Shown here: positions 55,952 through 64,000 of the stretch, one piece after another
Position numbering within the stretch: position 1 is the stretch's first letter
How the letters are laid out: each line of letters opens with the position of its first letter
From: Alcaligenaceae bacterium CGII-47
Lineage (GTDB): Bacteria > Pseudomonadota > Gammaproteobacteria > Burkholderiales > Burkholderiaceae_B
NCBI GenBank assembly: GCA_019166125.1
Contig: JAHTBO010000008.1
Coordinates: 1 to 64,000 of the forward strand
Reading direction: 5' to 3'
Length of the DNA: 64,000 nucleotides
The notes under the pieces: model-generated
Database searches by the model: none
The model's input: the letters and a program-made list of their open reading frames with translations, nothing else
Told to the model about the DNA's origin: nothing
Made by a program: the position numbers and the translations under genes

Positions 55952-57177
55952 GATTCTAATCCCACCTGCGGACGTTTGACCGGCAACAAGCCCTGGGGCC
56001 GCCAGACCATCATGACCACCATGACCAAGCCAAAAATCAGCATCCTATACTGCGCGAACTCTCGGGCGAGCTCTGGCACCACTGTCAATAAAATTGCAGC
56101 CAGGATCACCCCAACCTGAGAGCCCATCCCGCCCAACACCACAATGGCCAGGATCAGGGCCGACTCAATAAACGTAAAGGATTCTGGATTGACCAATCCC
56201 TGGCGAGCGGCAAAAAATGCGCCGCCAAAACCGGCAAACATCGCCCCCATAGTAAAGGCAGATAATTTTATCGAGGTCGGATTGAGTCCGAGGGAACGGC
56301 AGGCGATCTCGTCCTCACGTAAGGCCTCCCAAGCTCGACCAATCGGCATGCGAATGACGCGATTGGAGACAAATAACGTAAAGAGCGCCAGACACAGGGC
56401 CATCAGATATAGATAGATCACCACATCCTGGCTGTCGAATTGCCAACCCATCAGCTCATGAAAACTCACCTCACCCTCAGGGACACGACGCGTCATCTGG
56501 TAACCGAAAAATGAGGGTTTGGGAATACCCGATATGCCATCTGGCCCCCCAGTCAGGCCGTACAGATTAATCAACATCAAGCGAATAATTTCGCCAAAGC
56601 CCAAGGTCACTATCGCCAGATAGTCGCCACGCAAACGCAAGACAGGAAAGCCCAGGATAAAGCCAAAGAACGCCGACATTGCACCTGCCAGCGGCAGTGC
56701 CTCCCAAAACCCCCACCCAGCCCAGTGATACAGCAAGGCATAGGTGTAGGCACCCACTGCATAGAAACCGACAAAGCCAAGATCCAGCAAACCTGCAAAG
56801 CCAACAACAATATTCAGACCCAGGCCAAGCATGATGTAGATCAGCACGAGCGTAGCAATATCCACCTGCGCACGACCCGTAAAGAACGGCCAGACCAAGG
56901 CCACCATCACCAAAAACAAGATGAGCTTATGGCGACCCTTATCGGTCAATGTCGGCAGCGTGAATAAAGGCCGGCCATTGCGTGCAACAGCGCGCTTAAG
57001 AAGGGGGCGAAGCAAATGAAACGCAAACACGATCACCATACCGCCGATGATCATGTTCCATTCGGGTTTGAGGTAGGTCTCCATCCCACTACGCAGAATT
57101 TGCAGGCCAAAAATAGGGGCAATAATGATGCCAGCCATGATTGCGGCAATCATCGCATTTTTGAGGTTTTGAGCCAT
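55948..57177 (-). CDS. livM: Branched-chain amino-acid ABC transporter, permease LivM
   Basis: The 409-residue permease has about ten hydrophobic helices. The family segments [40 protein letters not shown] and [14 protein letters not shown]-type EAA loop are present. The N-terminal extension with two extra helices resembles the long LivM form. It overlaps both neighbours (livH by 1 bp, livG by 4 bp). Confidence 0.94.
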   Translation of the reverse strand: MAQNLKNAMIAAIMAGIIIAPIFGLQILRSGMETYLKPEWNMIIGGMVIVFAFHLLRPLLKRAVARNGRPLFTLPTLTDKGRHKLILFLVMVALVWPFFTGRAQVDIATLVLIYIMLGLGLNIVVGFAGLLDLGFVGFYAVGAYTYALLYHWAGWGFWEALPLAGAMSAFFGFILGFPVLRLRGDYLAIVTLGFGEIIRLMLINLYGLTGGPDGISGIPKPSFFGYQMTRRVPEGEVSFHELMGWQFDSQDVVIYLYLMALCLALFTLFVSNRVIRMPIGRAWEALREDEIACRSLGLNPTSIKLSAFTMGAMFAGFGGAFFAARQGLVNPESFTFIESALILAIVVLGGMGSQVGVILAAILLTVVPELAREFAQYRMLIFGLVMVVMMVWRPQGLLPVKRPQVGLES

Positions 57178-58106
57178 TAGACTTTTTCCACTTCAGGTTT
57201 ACCCAGCAAACCGGTCGGACGGAACAGCAAGATAAAGACCAATAATAGGAAGGCGACGATATCCTTATATTGGGACGAAATGAATGCCGCTGCAAAGGTC
57301 TCCGCCAAGCCGAGCAACACCCCACCGAGCATCGCGCCTGGAATGCTGCCAATGCCCCCCAATACTGCGGCCGTAAAGGCCTTGATGCCCGCGATAAACC
57401 CAATAAATGGATTGAGCTTACCGATAGCCAGCGCGATCAGCACGCCCCCTACCGCAGCCAGCATCGCCCCAATTACAAAGGTAAATGAGATGATGCGATT
57501 CGTATCGATGCCCAGCAAATTCGCCATCTGCAAATCCTGTGAGCAGGCACGCGAGGCTTGGCCTGTGCGCGAATATTTAATAAAAAGTGATAAGGCAATC
57601 ATCAGCAGCACGGTCACCACAATGATCATGATGCGCGAGTACGGTGCGGTAATGACAAAGTCATCGGTGCCAATCGTAAAGTTCACGGAACCCGATATCA
57701 GTGCAGGCACCGCCATGTCACGAGCGCCTTGTCCGGTCGCCACCCAGTTCTGCAGAAAAATCGACATCCCAATTGCGGAAATCAAGGGTACAAGGCGCGG
57801 ACTGCCGCGCAAGGGCGCATAGGCGACCTTTTCAATCGCAAAGCCGTACACGGCTGTCACCGCCATGGCCACAAGCAGCATCACCAGAATCATCACCGGC
57901 AGAGGCAGCCCGCTATTGACGCCAATGGCCGATAAGGTCACCAGTCCAACATAAGCGCCGATCATATAGATTTCGCCGTGTGCAAAGTTGATCATGCCGA
58001 TAATGCCGTAGACCATGGTATAGCCGATAGCGATCAAGGCGTAGATCGCGCCTAGCGACAGCCCATTGAATAGCTGTTGCGTAAGGATAGGTAATAACTC
58101 AGACAT
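57177..58106 (-). CDS. livH: Branched-chain amino-acid ABC transporter, permease LivH
   Basis: The 309-residue permease has about eight helices, with [20 protein letters not shown] at the N-terminus, [15 protein letters not shown], the cytoplasmic loop [20 protein letters not shown] and [17 protein letters not shown]. It follows the binding-protein gene across a hairpin-containing 102-bp gap. Confidence 0.95.
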   Translation of the reverse strand: MSELLPILTQQLFNGLSLGAIYALIAIGYTMVYGIIGMINFAHGEIYMIGAYVGLVTLSAIGVNSGLPLPVMILVMLLVAMAVTAVYGFAIEKVAYAPLRGSPRLVPLISAIGMSIFLQNWVATGQGARDMAVPALISGSVNFTIGTDDFVITAPYSRIMIIVVTVLLMIALSLFIKYSRTGQASRACSQDLQMANLLGIDTNRIISFTFVIGAMLAAVGGVLIALAIGKLNPFIGFIAGIKAFTAAVLGGIGSIPGAMLGGVLLGLAETFAAAFISSQYKDIVAFLLLVFILLFRPTGLLGKPEVEKV

Positions 58107-58165
58107 AGAACGGATTTTCCAGGGGAAGGTGCGACAAAGGCCTCAGCATGCTCGTATCGAGCAAA

Positions 58166-58201
58166 GAGGTATGCCCCAGCTCGCTGGCTGCAGCATACCT
58201 C
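58166..58201 (-). terminator. Hairpin between livK and livH (attenuator-like)
   Basis: GAGGTATGC (58166-58174) pairs perfectly with GCATACCTC (58193-58201). Read on the minus strand the stem is followed by TTTGCTC. It lies 8 bp after the livK stop. A partial terminator or mRNA stabiliser here would give more binding protein than permease, a common arrangement. Confidence 0.55.
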
Positions 58202-58208
58202 CCCAGGA

Positions 58209-59330
58209 TCAAGGCTGGATTTGAGTCATATCGCCGTTGGCGTCCCAACGGAACACGGCAAACTCGAAGTGCTTGAGGTCACCCTTGGCATCGTAATCAA
58301 CCTTGCCAATTGATGTATTAAAGGTGTTGCTATGCATGTGGTCGGCAACCTTGGCAGGGTCGGTGCCGACTGCATTAATGCTGTCAGCCAGAATCTGGAC
58401 GGCAGCATAGGCAGTCATGGTGAACGCACCATCAGGACTACGATTGAATTTCTTGAAGTTTTCAAGGATTGCCTCGTTGCCCTCCATTTTGGTGAAGTCA
58501 GCCGGCAAGGTCACAAGCAGCTGATCGACGGCCGGGCCAGCAATCGCAAGCAGATCCTTGTTGGCAACACCTTCTGGGCCCATAAACTGTGTCTGGAGAC
58601 CTTGTTCACGCGCCTGTCGCAGCAATAAACCCAGCTCAGCGTGATAGCCACCGAAATAGATCAGGTCGGGGCCTAATGCCTTCAGCTTAGAGATGACCGC
58701 TGAATAATCGCTATCCCCGACATTAATTCCCTCGAACAAGGCAATGTTGACCTTAAGCAGCTCGAGGGCGGCCTGAACCTGTGTGGCCACACCTGAGCCG
58801 TAGGTCTGCTTATCGTGCAGGATGGCGACCTTGGTGGGCTTGAGCACGCTGGCAATGTAATCAGCAGCAAAGGGACCTTGCTGATCATCACGTCCGATCG
58901 TCCGAAAGAAGAAATGGGGCTTAATCGTATCGGTAACGAGCGGCGAGGTTGCGCCCGGTGTAATCGCGACCACACCTTCCTGTTCGTAGACATTCACTGC
59001 GGGCACCGTCGTGCCCGAGCAGGCATGCGCCACCGCGAACTTGGCGCCAGAGTTAATGACACGGTTGGCCGCAGGCACGGCTTGTTTGGGCTCGCAGCCA
59101 TCATCGATCAACAAAGGCTCGATCTGCATGCCCTTGATACCACCTGCCGCGTTTAACGCATCGATAGCGGTCAAGGCACCTGCCTGAATCTGGTCACCGT
59201 ACTGAGTGGCTGGGCCGGTCATCGGTTGGGGGATACCGATCTTGAGGGTGTCTGCCGCATGGGCACTGCTTGCTAACGCAATTGCGCCAACAGCTAACAC
59301 AAAGGGGGTGACGCGTTTCGCAAAAATCAT
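58209..59330 (-). CDS. livK: Branched-chain amino-acid ABC transporter, periplasmic binding protein
   Basis: The 373-residue periplasmic protein has a signal peptide (VTPFVLAVGAIALASSAHA) and the type I binding fold: LKIGIPQPMTGPATQYG, GCEPKQAVPAANRVI, VAHACSGTTVPAVNVY, GYHAELGLLLRQAREQG and TAYAAVQILADSI. The ligand is a hydrophobic or neutral amino acid by family and operon context. A GGAG lies 9 bp before the ATG. It is the first gene of the liv operon. Confidence 0.94.
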   Translation of the reverse strand: MIFAKRVTPFVLAVGAIALASSAHAADTLKIGIPQPMTGPATQYGDQIQAGALTAIDALNAAGGIKGMQIEPLLIDDGCEPKQAVPAANRVINSGAKFAVAHACSGTTVPAVNVYEQEGVVAITPGATSPLVTDTIKPHFFFRTIGRDDQQGPFAADYIASVLKPTKVAILHDKQTYGSGVATQVQAALELLKVNIALFEGINVGDSDYSAVISKLKALGPDLIYFGGYHAELGLLLRQAREQGLQTQFMGPEGVANKDLLAIAGPAVDQLLVTLPADFTKMEGNEAILENFKKFNRSPDGAFTMTAYAAVQILADSINAVGTDPAKVADHMHSNTFNTSIGKVDYDAKGDLKHFEFAVFRWDANGDMTQIQP

Positions 59331-59517
59331 CCTGATTGTCTCCGGTAGAGGCCGCTGCTACAGATCTGATGAACCCTGTTTGAGTTTATTCAGCCAGATA
59401 GCGGCAAGCCTTGGTTTTAGCTTCCGCCGTAAGCGGCAGGGGTATTCTGACGATTCACCAAGCCGATGTCACTACGGTTAATCCCTTACATTGGCTTGCA
59501 CAGGGGGGGGTGGGGAC

Positions 59518-60054
59518 TCAGGCCGTGGGCCGAGCAAGATTCCACATCAGAGCCCGGAAAGGCGCCAACATCACGCAATTGACCACGAGTTTGACCGCCA
59601 GATCCCCAAGCAGCAAAGCCTCCCAATGGATACCTGTACCCGCAAACGCCACTGAGAAGAACACCGCGGTATCCAGGGTTGCACCCGCAGCCCCGCCAAT
59701 AAACGGCGCACGCCACCAGTGCTGATGACGTAGGCGGTTAAACACATAAATATCGGTCAGTTGCGCCAGCAGAAAGGCCAGGCCAGAAGCTAGCGCAATA
59801 CGCGGCGAGGCGACCCAGACAGAAATGATCAGCGCAGCGGCAAAACCGATATAGGCCACCCGTCGTGCCGCCTGGGGGCCAAACCGGCGATTAAGCAAAT
59901 CAGTGACGAGAAAGGACACAGGATAAGACAAGGCGCCCCAAGTCAACCAATGATTGATCGGATACTGAACCAGCACGTTCGAGCCCACTACGATTAGGCT
60001 CATGGTAATGAACGACCACGTGAATTGACGCGGTGTCATGGCGGCAAACGACAT
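59518..60054 (-). CDS. VUT family (YhhQ-type) queuosine-precursor transporter
   Basis: The 178-residue membrane protein has about six helices and the family motifs ALSYPVSFLVTDLLNRRFG, ASGLAFLLAQLTDIYVFNRL, GAAGATLDTAVFFSVAF. Characterised YhhQ imports queuosine precursors. The ATG at 60054 is preceded by AAGG. It lies 22 bp after proC and is probably co-transcribed. The gap to livK (187 bp) holds the liv promoter and no gene. Confidence 0.85.
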   Translation of the reverse strand: MSFAAMTPRQFTWSFITMSLIVVGSNVLVQYPINHWLTWGALSYPVSFLVTDLLNRRFGPQAARRVAYIGFAAALIISVWVASPRIALASGLAFLLAQLTDIYVFNRLRHQHWWRAPFIGGAAGATLDTAVFFSVAFAGTGIHWEALLLGDLAVKLVVNCVMLAPFRALMWNLARPTA

Positions 60055-60076
60055 AATTAAAACCTTAGACTAATGA

Positions 60077-60907
60077 TTAACCGAATTCCCGAGCCAGCTC
60101 GCCCGCCCGTCGTGCAGCAGCCTCGGTCGCCAGCGCGATGATGCGCTTAAAGGATTGAACCTCGAAAACAGCCAGTGCTGCGGCCGTCGTTCCGCCCGGA
60201 GAGGTCACCCGCTCACGCAGGACGGCGGGGCTATCGGGCGACAAGCTCGCAAGCTGAGTCGCCCCATTAAGCGTCGCCAGGGCGAGTTCACGTGCTTGAT
60301 CGGCAGACAGACCCAACTGGACGGCGGCGTCAATCAGAGACTCTAGAAATAAAAACACATAGGCCGGACCACTGCCTGAAATAGCTGTCACGGCATCGAT
60401 TGCAGCATCGTCCTTAACCCAAACGATTTGGCCAACCGCGCCCAATAATTGTTCAGCACACAGACGATCCTCGTGGCTCACGCCGGGCAAAGCCACCATG
60501 CCCGTGATCCCGCAGCCAATCAGCGCAGGGGTATTAGGCATGCAACGAACAACGCGATCATAGGGCTGCTCTGGACTGCCTAGCCAGGCGGAGAGCGCCG
60601 AACCTGGAATGCCTGCCGCAATGCTGATAATCAAGGTATCGGGCCGCAGGTAGGGGCGACACTGGCGCACGACCTCGGCCATAACCTGAGGCTTGACTGC
60701 AAAAAACCAGACACGACGCTCGGATAACAGAGCATCCGCTGCGTGGGCGGCGCTTGCGCCCTGCTCCACCCAGCGATCGCGGGTCGGCTCATCGGGGTCG
60801 ATAACATGAATGTCGCTGGCAGCGCAGCGCTTGCCGATCAGGCCAGAGGCCAGAGCGGTAGCCATATTACCGCCTCCGATCAGCGCGAGGGTAAGTTTCG
60901 AGTTCAT
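60077..60907 (-). CDS. proC: Pyrroline-5-carboxylate reductase
   Basis: The 276-residue enzyme makes the last step of proline synthesis. The NADP motif is LIGGGNMATALASGL, with FFAVKPQVMAEV, RCMPNTPALIGCGITGM and the C-terminal signature DAVTAISGSGPAYVFLFLES and SPGGTTAAALAVFE. It diverges from ugpB and precedes the YhhQ-type gene. Confidence 0.96.
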   Translation of the reverse strand: MNSKLTLALIGGGNMATALASGLIGKRCAASDIHVIDPDEPTRDRWVEQGASAAHAADALLSERRVWFFAVKPQVMAEVVRQCRPYLRPDTLIISIAAGIPGSALSAWLGSPEQPYDRVVRCMPNTPALIGCGITGMVALPGVSHEDRLCAEQLLGAVGQIVWVKDDAAIDAVTAISGSGPAYVFLFLESLIDAAVQLGLSADQARELALATLNGATQLASLSPDSPAVLRERVTSPGGTTAAALAVFEVQSFKRIIALATEAAARRAGELAREFG

Positions 60908-61073
60908 AGGGTCAACATTGTACGATTTTGATCCTGCAAATGGGGTGTTTTCTTGGCATTCCAGTCAGCCAACCGTTATAGTCATTTTGTTGCGATCTAA
61001 ATTCCTTAGAATAATAAATCTGCCCGCTGCATCGTCAGGCAGCTCTGTGCGTACCACACCTTAGGAGACATCC

Positions 61074-62381
61074 ATGATCTACCGACCTCTCGCCCTAACC
61101 CTTGCGGCCATTTTTGCCTCAATAGGCAGCGCTCACGCGGCAACCGATATCACATTTTGGCACTCTATGGAGGGGCCCCTGGGCGAGCGCGTCAGCGCGC
61201 TTGCAGCCGAGTTCAACGCCAGCCAGTCCGACTATGTCATACATGCCGTCTACAAGGGTGCGTATGGCGAATCCATGAACGCAGGCATTGCGGCGTTTCG
61301 GGCTGGCAATGCGCCTGATGTCCTACAGGTTTTCGAGGTCGGGACCGCCACCATGATGGCTGCCAAAGGCGCGATCATGCCGGTACAAGAGATGTCCGAG
61401 AAAGCAGGCGATCCGATTAATCCTGCTGATTTTTTAGGGGCCGTCGCTGGCTACTATTCCTTGCCTGATGGCAAGCTCGTCTCTATGCCGTTCAATAGCT
61501 CTACTCCGGTGCTCTATTACAATAAGGACGCCTTCATCAAGGCGGGCTTGAATCCCGATCAGCCCCCAAAGACCTGGAAAGACGTTGCTACTGCTGGCAA
61601 GGCGCTACGTGCTGCAGGGATGGAATGCGCGTATTCCACAGCTTGGCCTTCATGGGTACAACTAGAGAACTTCGGTGCCTGGCATAACACGCCCTATGCC
61701 ACCGATCAAAATGGATTCGGCGGGCCAGCTGCGCGCTTGGAAATTAATAAACCCCTGTATATCAAGCACATGAATAATCTCTCGCAAATGGCTAAGGATG
61801 GCACCTTTACCTATGGCGGACGGGGTGATGCCGGCAATGCCTTGTTCACATCCGGCAAGTGCGGCATGTACACAGGATCAAGTGGCATGCGCGCGAGCAT
61901 CATCAAAACGGGTAAGTTCGCCTTCGGCACCACTACCCTGCCTTACTATGACGATGTACCGGGCGCTCCACAGAACTCCATTATCGGCGGCGCCTCGCTG
62001 TGGGTCTTTGCCAACAAGACACCTGAGGTCTACAAAGGCGTCACCAAGTTCTTTAAATTTCTCTCCAGCCCCGAGCAGGCGGCCGCCTGGCATCAGGGGA
62101 CGGGCTACGTTCCCGTTACCAAGGCGGGCTATGAACTCACCAAAAAATCCGGTTTCTATGACAAGAACATCGGCACCGAGATCGCGGTCAAGCAATTGAA
62201 CGCCGCAACGACCGAGAACTCACGCGGGATTCGCCTGGGCTATCTACCGCAGATACGTGACATCGAGGACGGTCTGATGGAGCAAATCTTTGCTGGCAAG
62301 GTCACGCCTGAGGACGGGCTGAATACGATGGTTCAACGCGGCAATGAGCTCCTGGAGCGCTTCGAAAAAAGCGTCAAGTAA
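61074..62381 (+). CDS. ugpB: sn-glycerol-3-phosphate ABC transporter, periplasmic binding protein
   Basis: The 435-residue periplasmic protein has a signal peptide ([18 protein letters not shown]) and UgpB-type features: [68 protein letters not shown] and [28 protein letters not shown] precedes the ATG, a good ribosome-binding site. Import of glycerol-3-phosphate or glycerophosphodiesters is expected. No clear Pho box was seen upstream. Confidence 0.93.
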   Translation: MIYRPLALTLAAIFASIGSAHAATDITFWHSMEGPLGERVSALAAEFNASQSDYVIHAVYKGAYGESMNAGIAAFRAGNAPDVLQVFEVGTATMMAAKGAIMPVQEMSEKAGDPINPADFLGAVAGYYSLPDGKLVSMPFNSSTPVLYYNKDAFIKAGLNPDQPPKTWKDVATAGKALRAAGMECAYSTAWPSWVQLENFGAWHNTPYATDQNGFGGPAARLEINKPLYIKHMNNLSQMAKDGTFTYGGRGDAGNALFTSGKCGMYTGSSGMRASIIKTGKFAFGTTTLPYYDDVPGAPQNSIIGGASLWVFANKTPEVYKGVTKFFKFLSSPEQAAAWHQGTGYVPVTKAGYELTKKSGFYDKNIGTEIAVKQLNAATTENSRGIRLGYLPQIRDIEDGLMEQIFAGKVTPEDGLNTMVQRGNELLERFEKSVK

Positions 62382-62391
62382 ACGGCGCGTC

Positions 62392-63273
62392 ATGGAAAAA
62401 CGCGTCGTCTTCAAGCACAAAACACTGCCGTATCTCCTGCTGGCGCCCCAGTTGGCGATTACGGTGGTGTTTTTCTTTCTCCCGGCCGGCCAGGCCATGT
62501 GGCAATCATTCCGACTAGAGGATCCGTTCGGGCTGTCCTCGCAGTTTGTCGGTATAGAAAATTTCCGCGATTTATTCGCCAACGGCGACTACATGGAATC
62601 CTTTAAGGTCACCGCCTGGTTTTCGACGCTGGTCGCCATCTCAGGCCTGAGTATTTCCCTTTTGTTGGCGGTCATGGCCGACCGCGTTGTCAAATGGGCG
62701 GGATTCTACAAAACATTACTGATTTGGCCCTATGCAGTGGCAGCCGCCGTGGCTGGTGTGCTCTGGCTATTCTTGTTTTCACCATCGGTGGGCATTCTTG
62801 CTGTCTACATGGTTCAGGCCGGCTTGCAATGGAACCCACGCCTGGACGGGCAGGATGCGATGATGCTCGTGGTGCTGGCGTCCGTCTGGAAGCAGATTTC
62901 CTATAATTTCCTATTCTTTCTGGCCGGGCTGCAATCTATCCCCCGCTCATTGATCGAGGCCGCCGCGATCGACGGGGCGGGCCCAATGCGCCGATTTTGG
63001 ACGATTGTTTTTCCACTGCTCTCACCCACCGCTTTCTTCTTACTTGTCGTTAATATCATCTACGCATTTTTTGACACCTTTGCGGTGATCGATATCGTGA
63101 CACAGGGCGGCCCAGGCGGTAGTACGGCCATTCTGGTCTATAAGGTCTACGTCGCAGGTTTCAAAGGGCTGGATATCGGCTCCTCAGCGGCTCAATCCGT
63201 AATTCTGATGCTGATCGTCGTCGCCCTGACCGTCGTACAGTTTCATTATATTGATCGCAAGGTAAATTATTGA
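62392..63273 (+). CDS. ugpA: sn-glycerol-3-phosphate ABC transporter, permease UgpA
   Basis: The 293-residue permease has six helices and the ABC permease loop [19 protein letters not shown]-like ([20 protein letters not shown]). The N-terminus [20 protein letters not shown] is UgpA-like. The ATG at 62392, 10 bp after the ugpB stop, is preferred over one at 62344 that would overlap ugpB. Confidence 0.93.
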   Translation: MEKRVVFKHKTLPYLLLAPQLAITVVFFFLPAGQAMWQSFRLEDPFGLSSQFVGIENFRDLFANGDYMESFKVTAWFSTLVAISGLSISLLLAVMADRVVKWAGFYKTLLIWPYAVAAAVAGVLWLFLFSPSVGILAVYMVQAGLQWNPRLDGQDAMMLVVLASVWKQISYNFLFFLAGLQSIPRSLIEAAAIDGAGPMRRFWTIVFPLLSPTAFFLLVVNIIYAFFDTFAVIDIVTQGGPGGSTAILVYKVYVAGFKGLDIGSSAAQSVILMLIVVALTVVQFHYIDRKVNY

Positions 63274-63306
63274 TGGTCACGCTCACTCATCCCTTCGAGA
63301 CCTGCC

Positions 63307-64000
63307 ATGATTGAACGTCGTCCAATACTGGATGTGATCACGCATATCACACTCATTCTCGGGGTGTTGATTGTGGCCTTCCCGCTATACGTCACATTCA
63401 TAGCCTCTACGCAGACGGCGCAGGCCGTCGCACAGGCGCCAATGTCGTTGCTGCCCGGTGGGCATTTTTTTGAAAATTACGCCACAGTGTTGACGGGATC
63501 TGCCACCAATACGCCATCGGTGGCGCGTATGCTGTGGATCAGCACTGTGATGGCGCTGGCCATTGCCATTGGCAAAATCATTATCTCCATGCTCTCGGCC
63601 TTTGCGGTGGTGTATTTCAAATTCCGATTTCGCATGACGTGCTTTTGGATGATCTTCGTCACACTCATGCTGCCCGTCGAGGTGCGTATTGCACCAACCT
63701 ATCAGATCGTCACTGATCTGGGCATGCTCAACACCTATCAGGGGTTGACCTTACCGCTTATTGCCTCAGCCACGGCGACATTCTTATTCCGACAGTTTTT
63801 CCTGACTGTACCTGATGAACTGACAGAGGCGGCACGTATTGATGGTGCTGGTCCTATGCGCTTTTTCATGGATATACTCCTGCCCCTGTCTCGCACCAGT
63901 ATTGCCGCGCTATTTGTCATTCAATTTATCTATGGCTGGAATCAGTACCTCTGGCCGCTGATCATTACCACCCAAGAAAACATGTACCCCATTGTAGTTG
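63307..64000 (+). CDS. ugpE: sn-glycerol-3-phosphate ABC transporter, permease UgpE (cut by window end)
   Basis: A frame open from the ATG at 63307 to the end of the window encodes 231 residues of a permease of about 280. It begins [19 protein letters not shown], has [11 protein letters not shown] and the permease loop [20 protein letters not shown], and continues with the UgpE-type [16 protein letters not shown]. It lies 33 bp after ugpA. ugpC is expected downstream, outside the window. Confidence 0.92.
   Translation, partial: MIERRPILDVITHITLILGVLIVAFPLYVTFIASTQTAQAVAQAPMSLLPGGHFFENYATVLTGSATNTPSVARMLWISTVMALAIAIGKIIISMLSAFAVVYFKFRFRMTCFWMIFVTLMLPVEVRIAPTYQIVTDLGMLNTYQGLTLPLIASATATFLFRQFFLTVPDELTEAARIDGAGPMRFFMDILLPLSRTSIAALFVIQFIYGWNQYLWPLIITTQENMYPIVV

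Noticed and set aside
59503-59510. Run of eight G near the end of the YhhQ-type gene
   Set aside because: Short and located just after a stop codon; no gene start or promoter nearby that it could switch.
61000-61073. Pho box upstream of ugpB
   Set aside because: ugp genes are often phosphate regulated, but no pair of CTGTCAT-like repeats was found in the 166-bp gap.
1-64000. CRISPR array, prophage, rRNA or tRNA gene
   Set aside because: No regularly spaced repeats, phage structural genes or RNA gene signatures were recognised by eye; a covariance-model scan would be needed to exclude small RNAs.

Overview
The window is one contiguous piece of a Gram-negative chromosome, most likely a betaproteobacterium of the Burkholderiales/Alcaligenaceae type. 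This assignment is an inference from gene content and from protein flavour: a full livKHMGF amino-acid importer, ugpBAE, nadA-nadC opposite nadB, a cobalamin-dependent ribonucleotide reductase, and a CheB/CheR/PAS kinase with its Crp partner. No rRNA or tRNA gene was seen to confirm it.

Layout. 1-3.6 kb is accessory DNA. It holds the 3' end of an IS3-family element that has cut off the C-terminus of a tyrosine recombinase. The recombinase diverges from a KfrA_N-type coiled-coil protein across a perfect 32-bp palindrome, an arrangement like the tnpS-rst-tnpT cointegrate-resolution module of Tn4651-type Tn3 transposons. A small DUF1232 membrane gene follows, flanked by two diverged copies of the 3' end of the tnpT-like gene. 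3.6-15.4 kb carries envelope, stress and signalling genes on the minus strand: an MscK-like channel, an FAD/NAD(P) reductase, an M48 protease with LemA, a CheB-CheR-PAS protein separated from an HWE histidine kinase by a single in-frame TAG, and a Crp-family regulator.

15.6-39.4 kb is the most striking part. Transketolase is followed, convergently, by a tightly packed eight-gene minus-strand operon: gnd, zwf, pgi, a stand-alone GH94 phosphorylase, a HAD hydrolase, tal, pgm and a GH144-type beta-1,2-glucanase. A 2914-residue cyclic beta-1,2-glucan synthase diverges from gnd. Read together, the genes encode making a beta-1,2-glucan, cutting it, phosphorolysing it to glucose-1-phosphate, converting that to glucose-6-phosphate and feeding the pentose phosphate pathway. 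This suggests that the glucan may be a cytoplasmic carbon and reductant store as well as, or instead of, an osmoregulated periplasmic glucan.

39.4-64 kb is ordinary housekeeping: an AEC transporter, a CadR/PbrR-type MerR regulator with a recognisable operator, nadA-nadC converging on nadB, nrdJ, a small cytochrome c, a redoxin, a slipin/NfeD pair, DUF488, fumC, an erythrose-4-phosphate dehydrogenase-like gene, a 2-hydroxyacid dehydrogenase, a GST, the livKHMGF operon, a YhhQ-type transporter with proC, and ugpB-ugpA-ugpE (ugpE runs off the end). Many operons show 1-4 bp overlaps. No CRISPR array, prophage or tRNA was seen.
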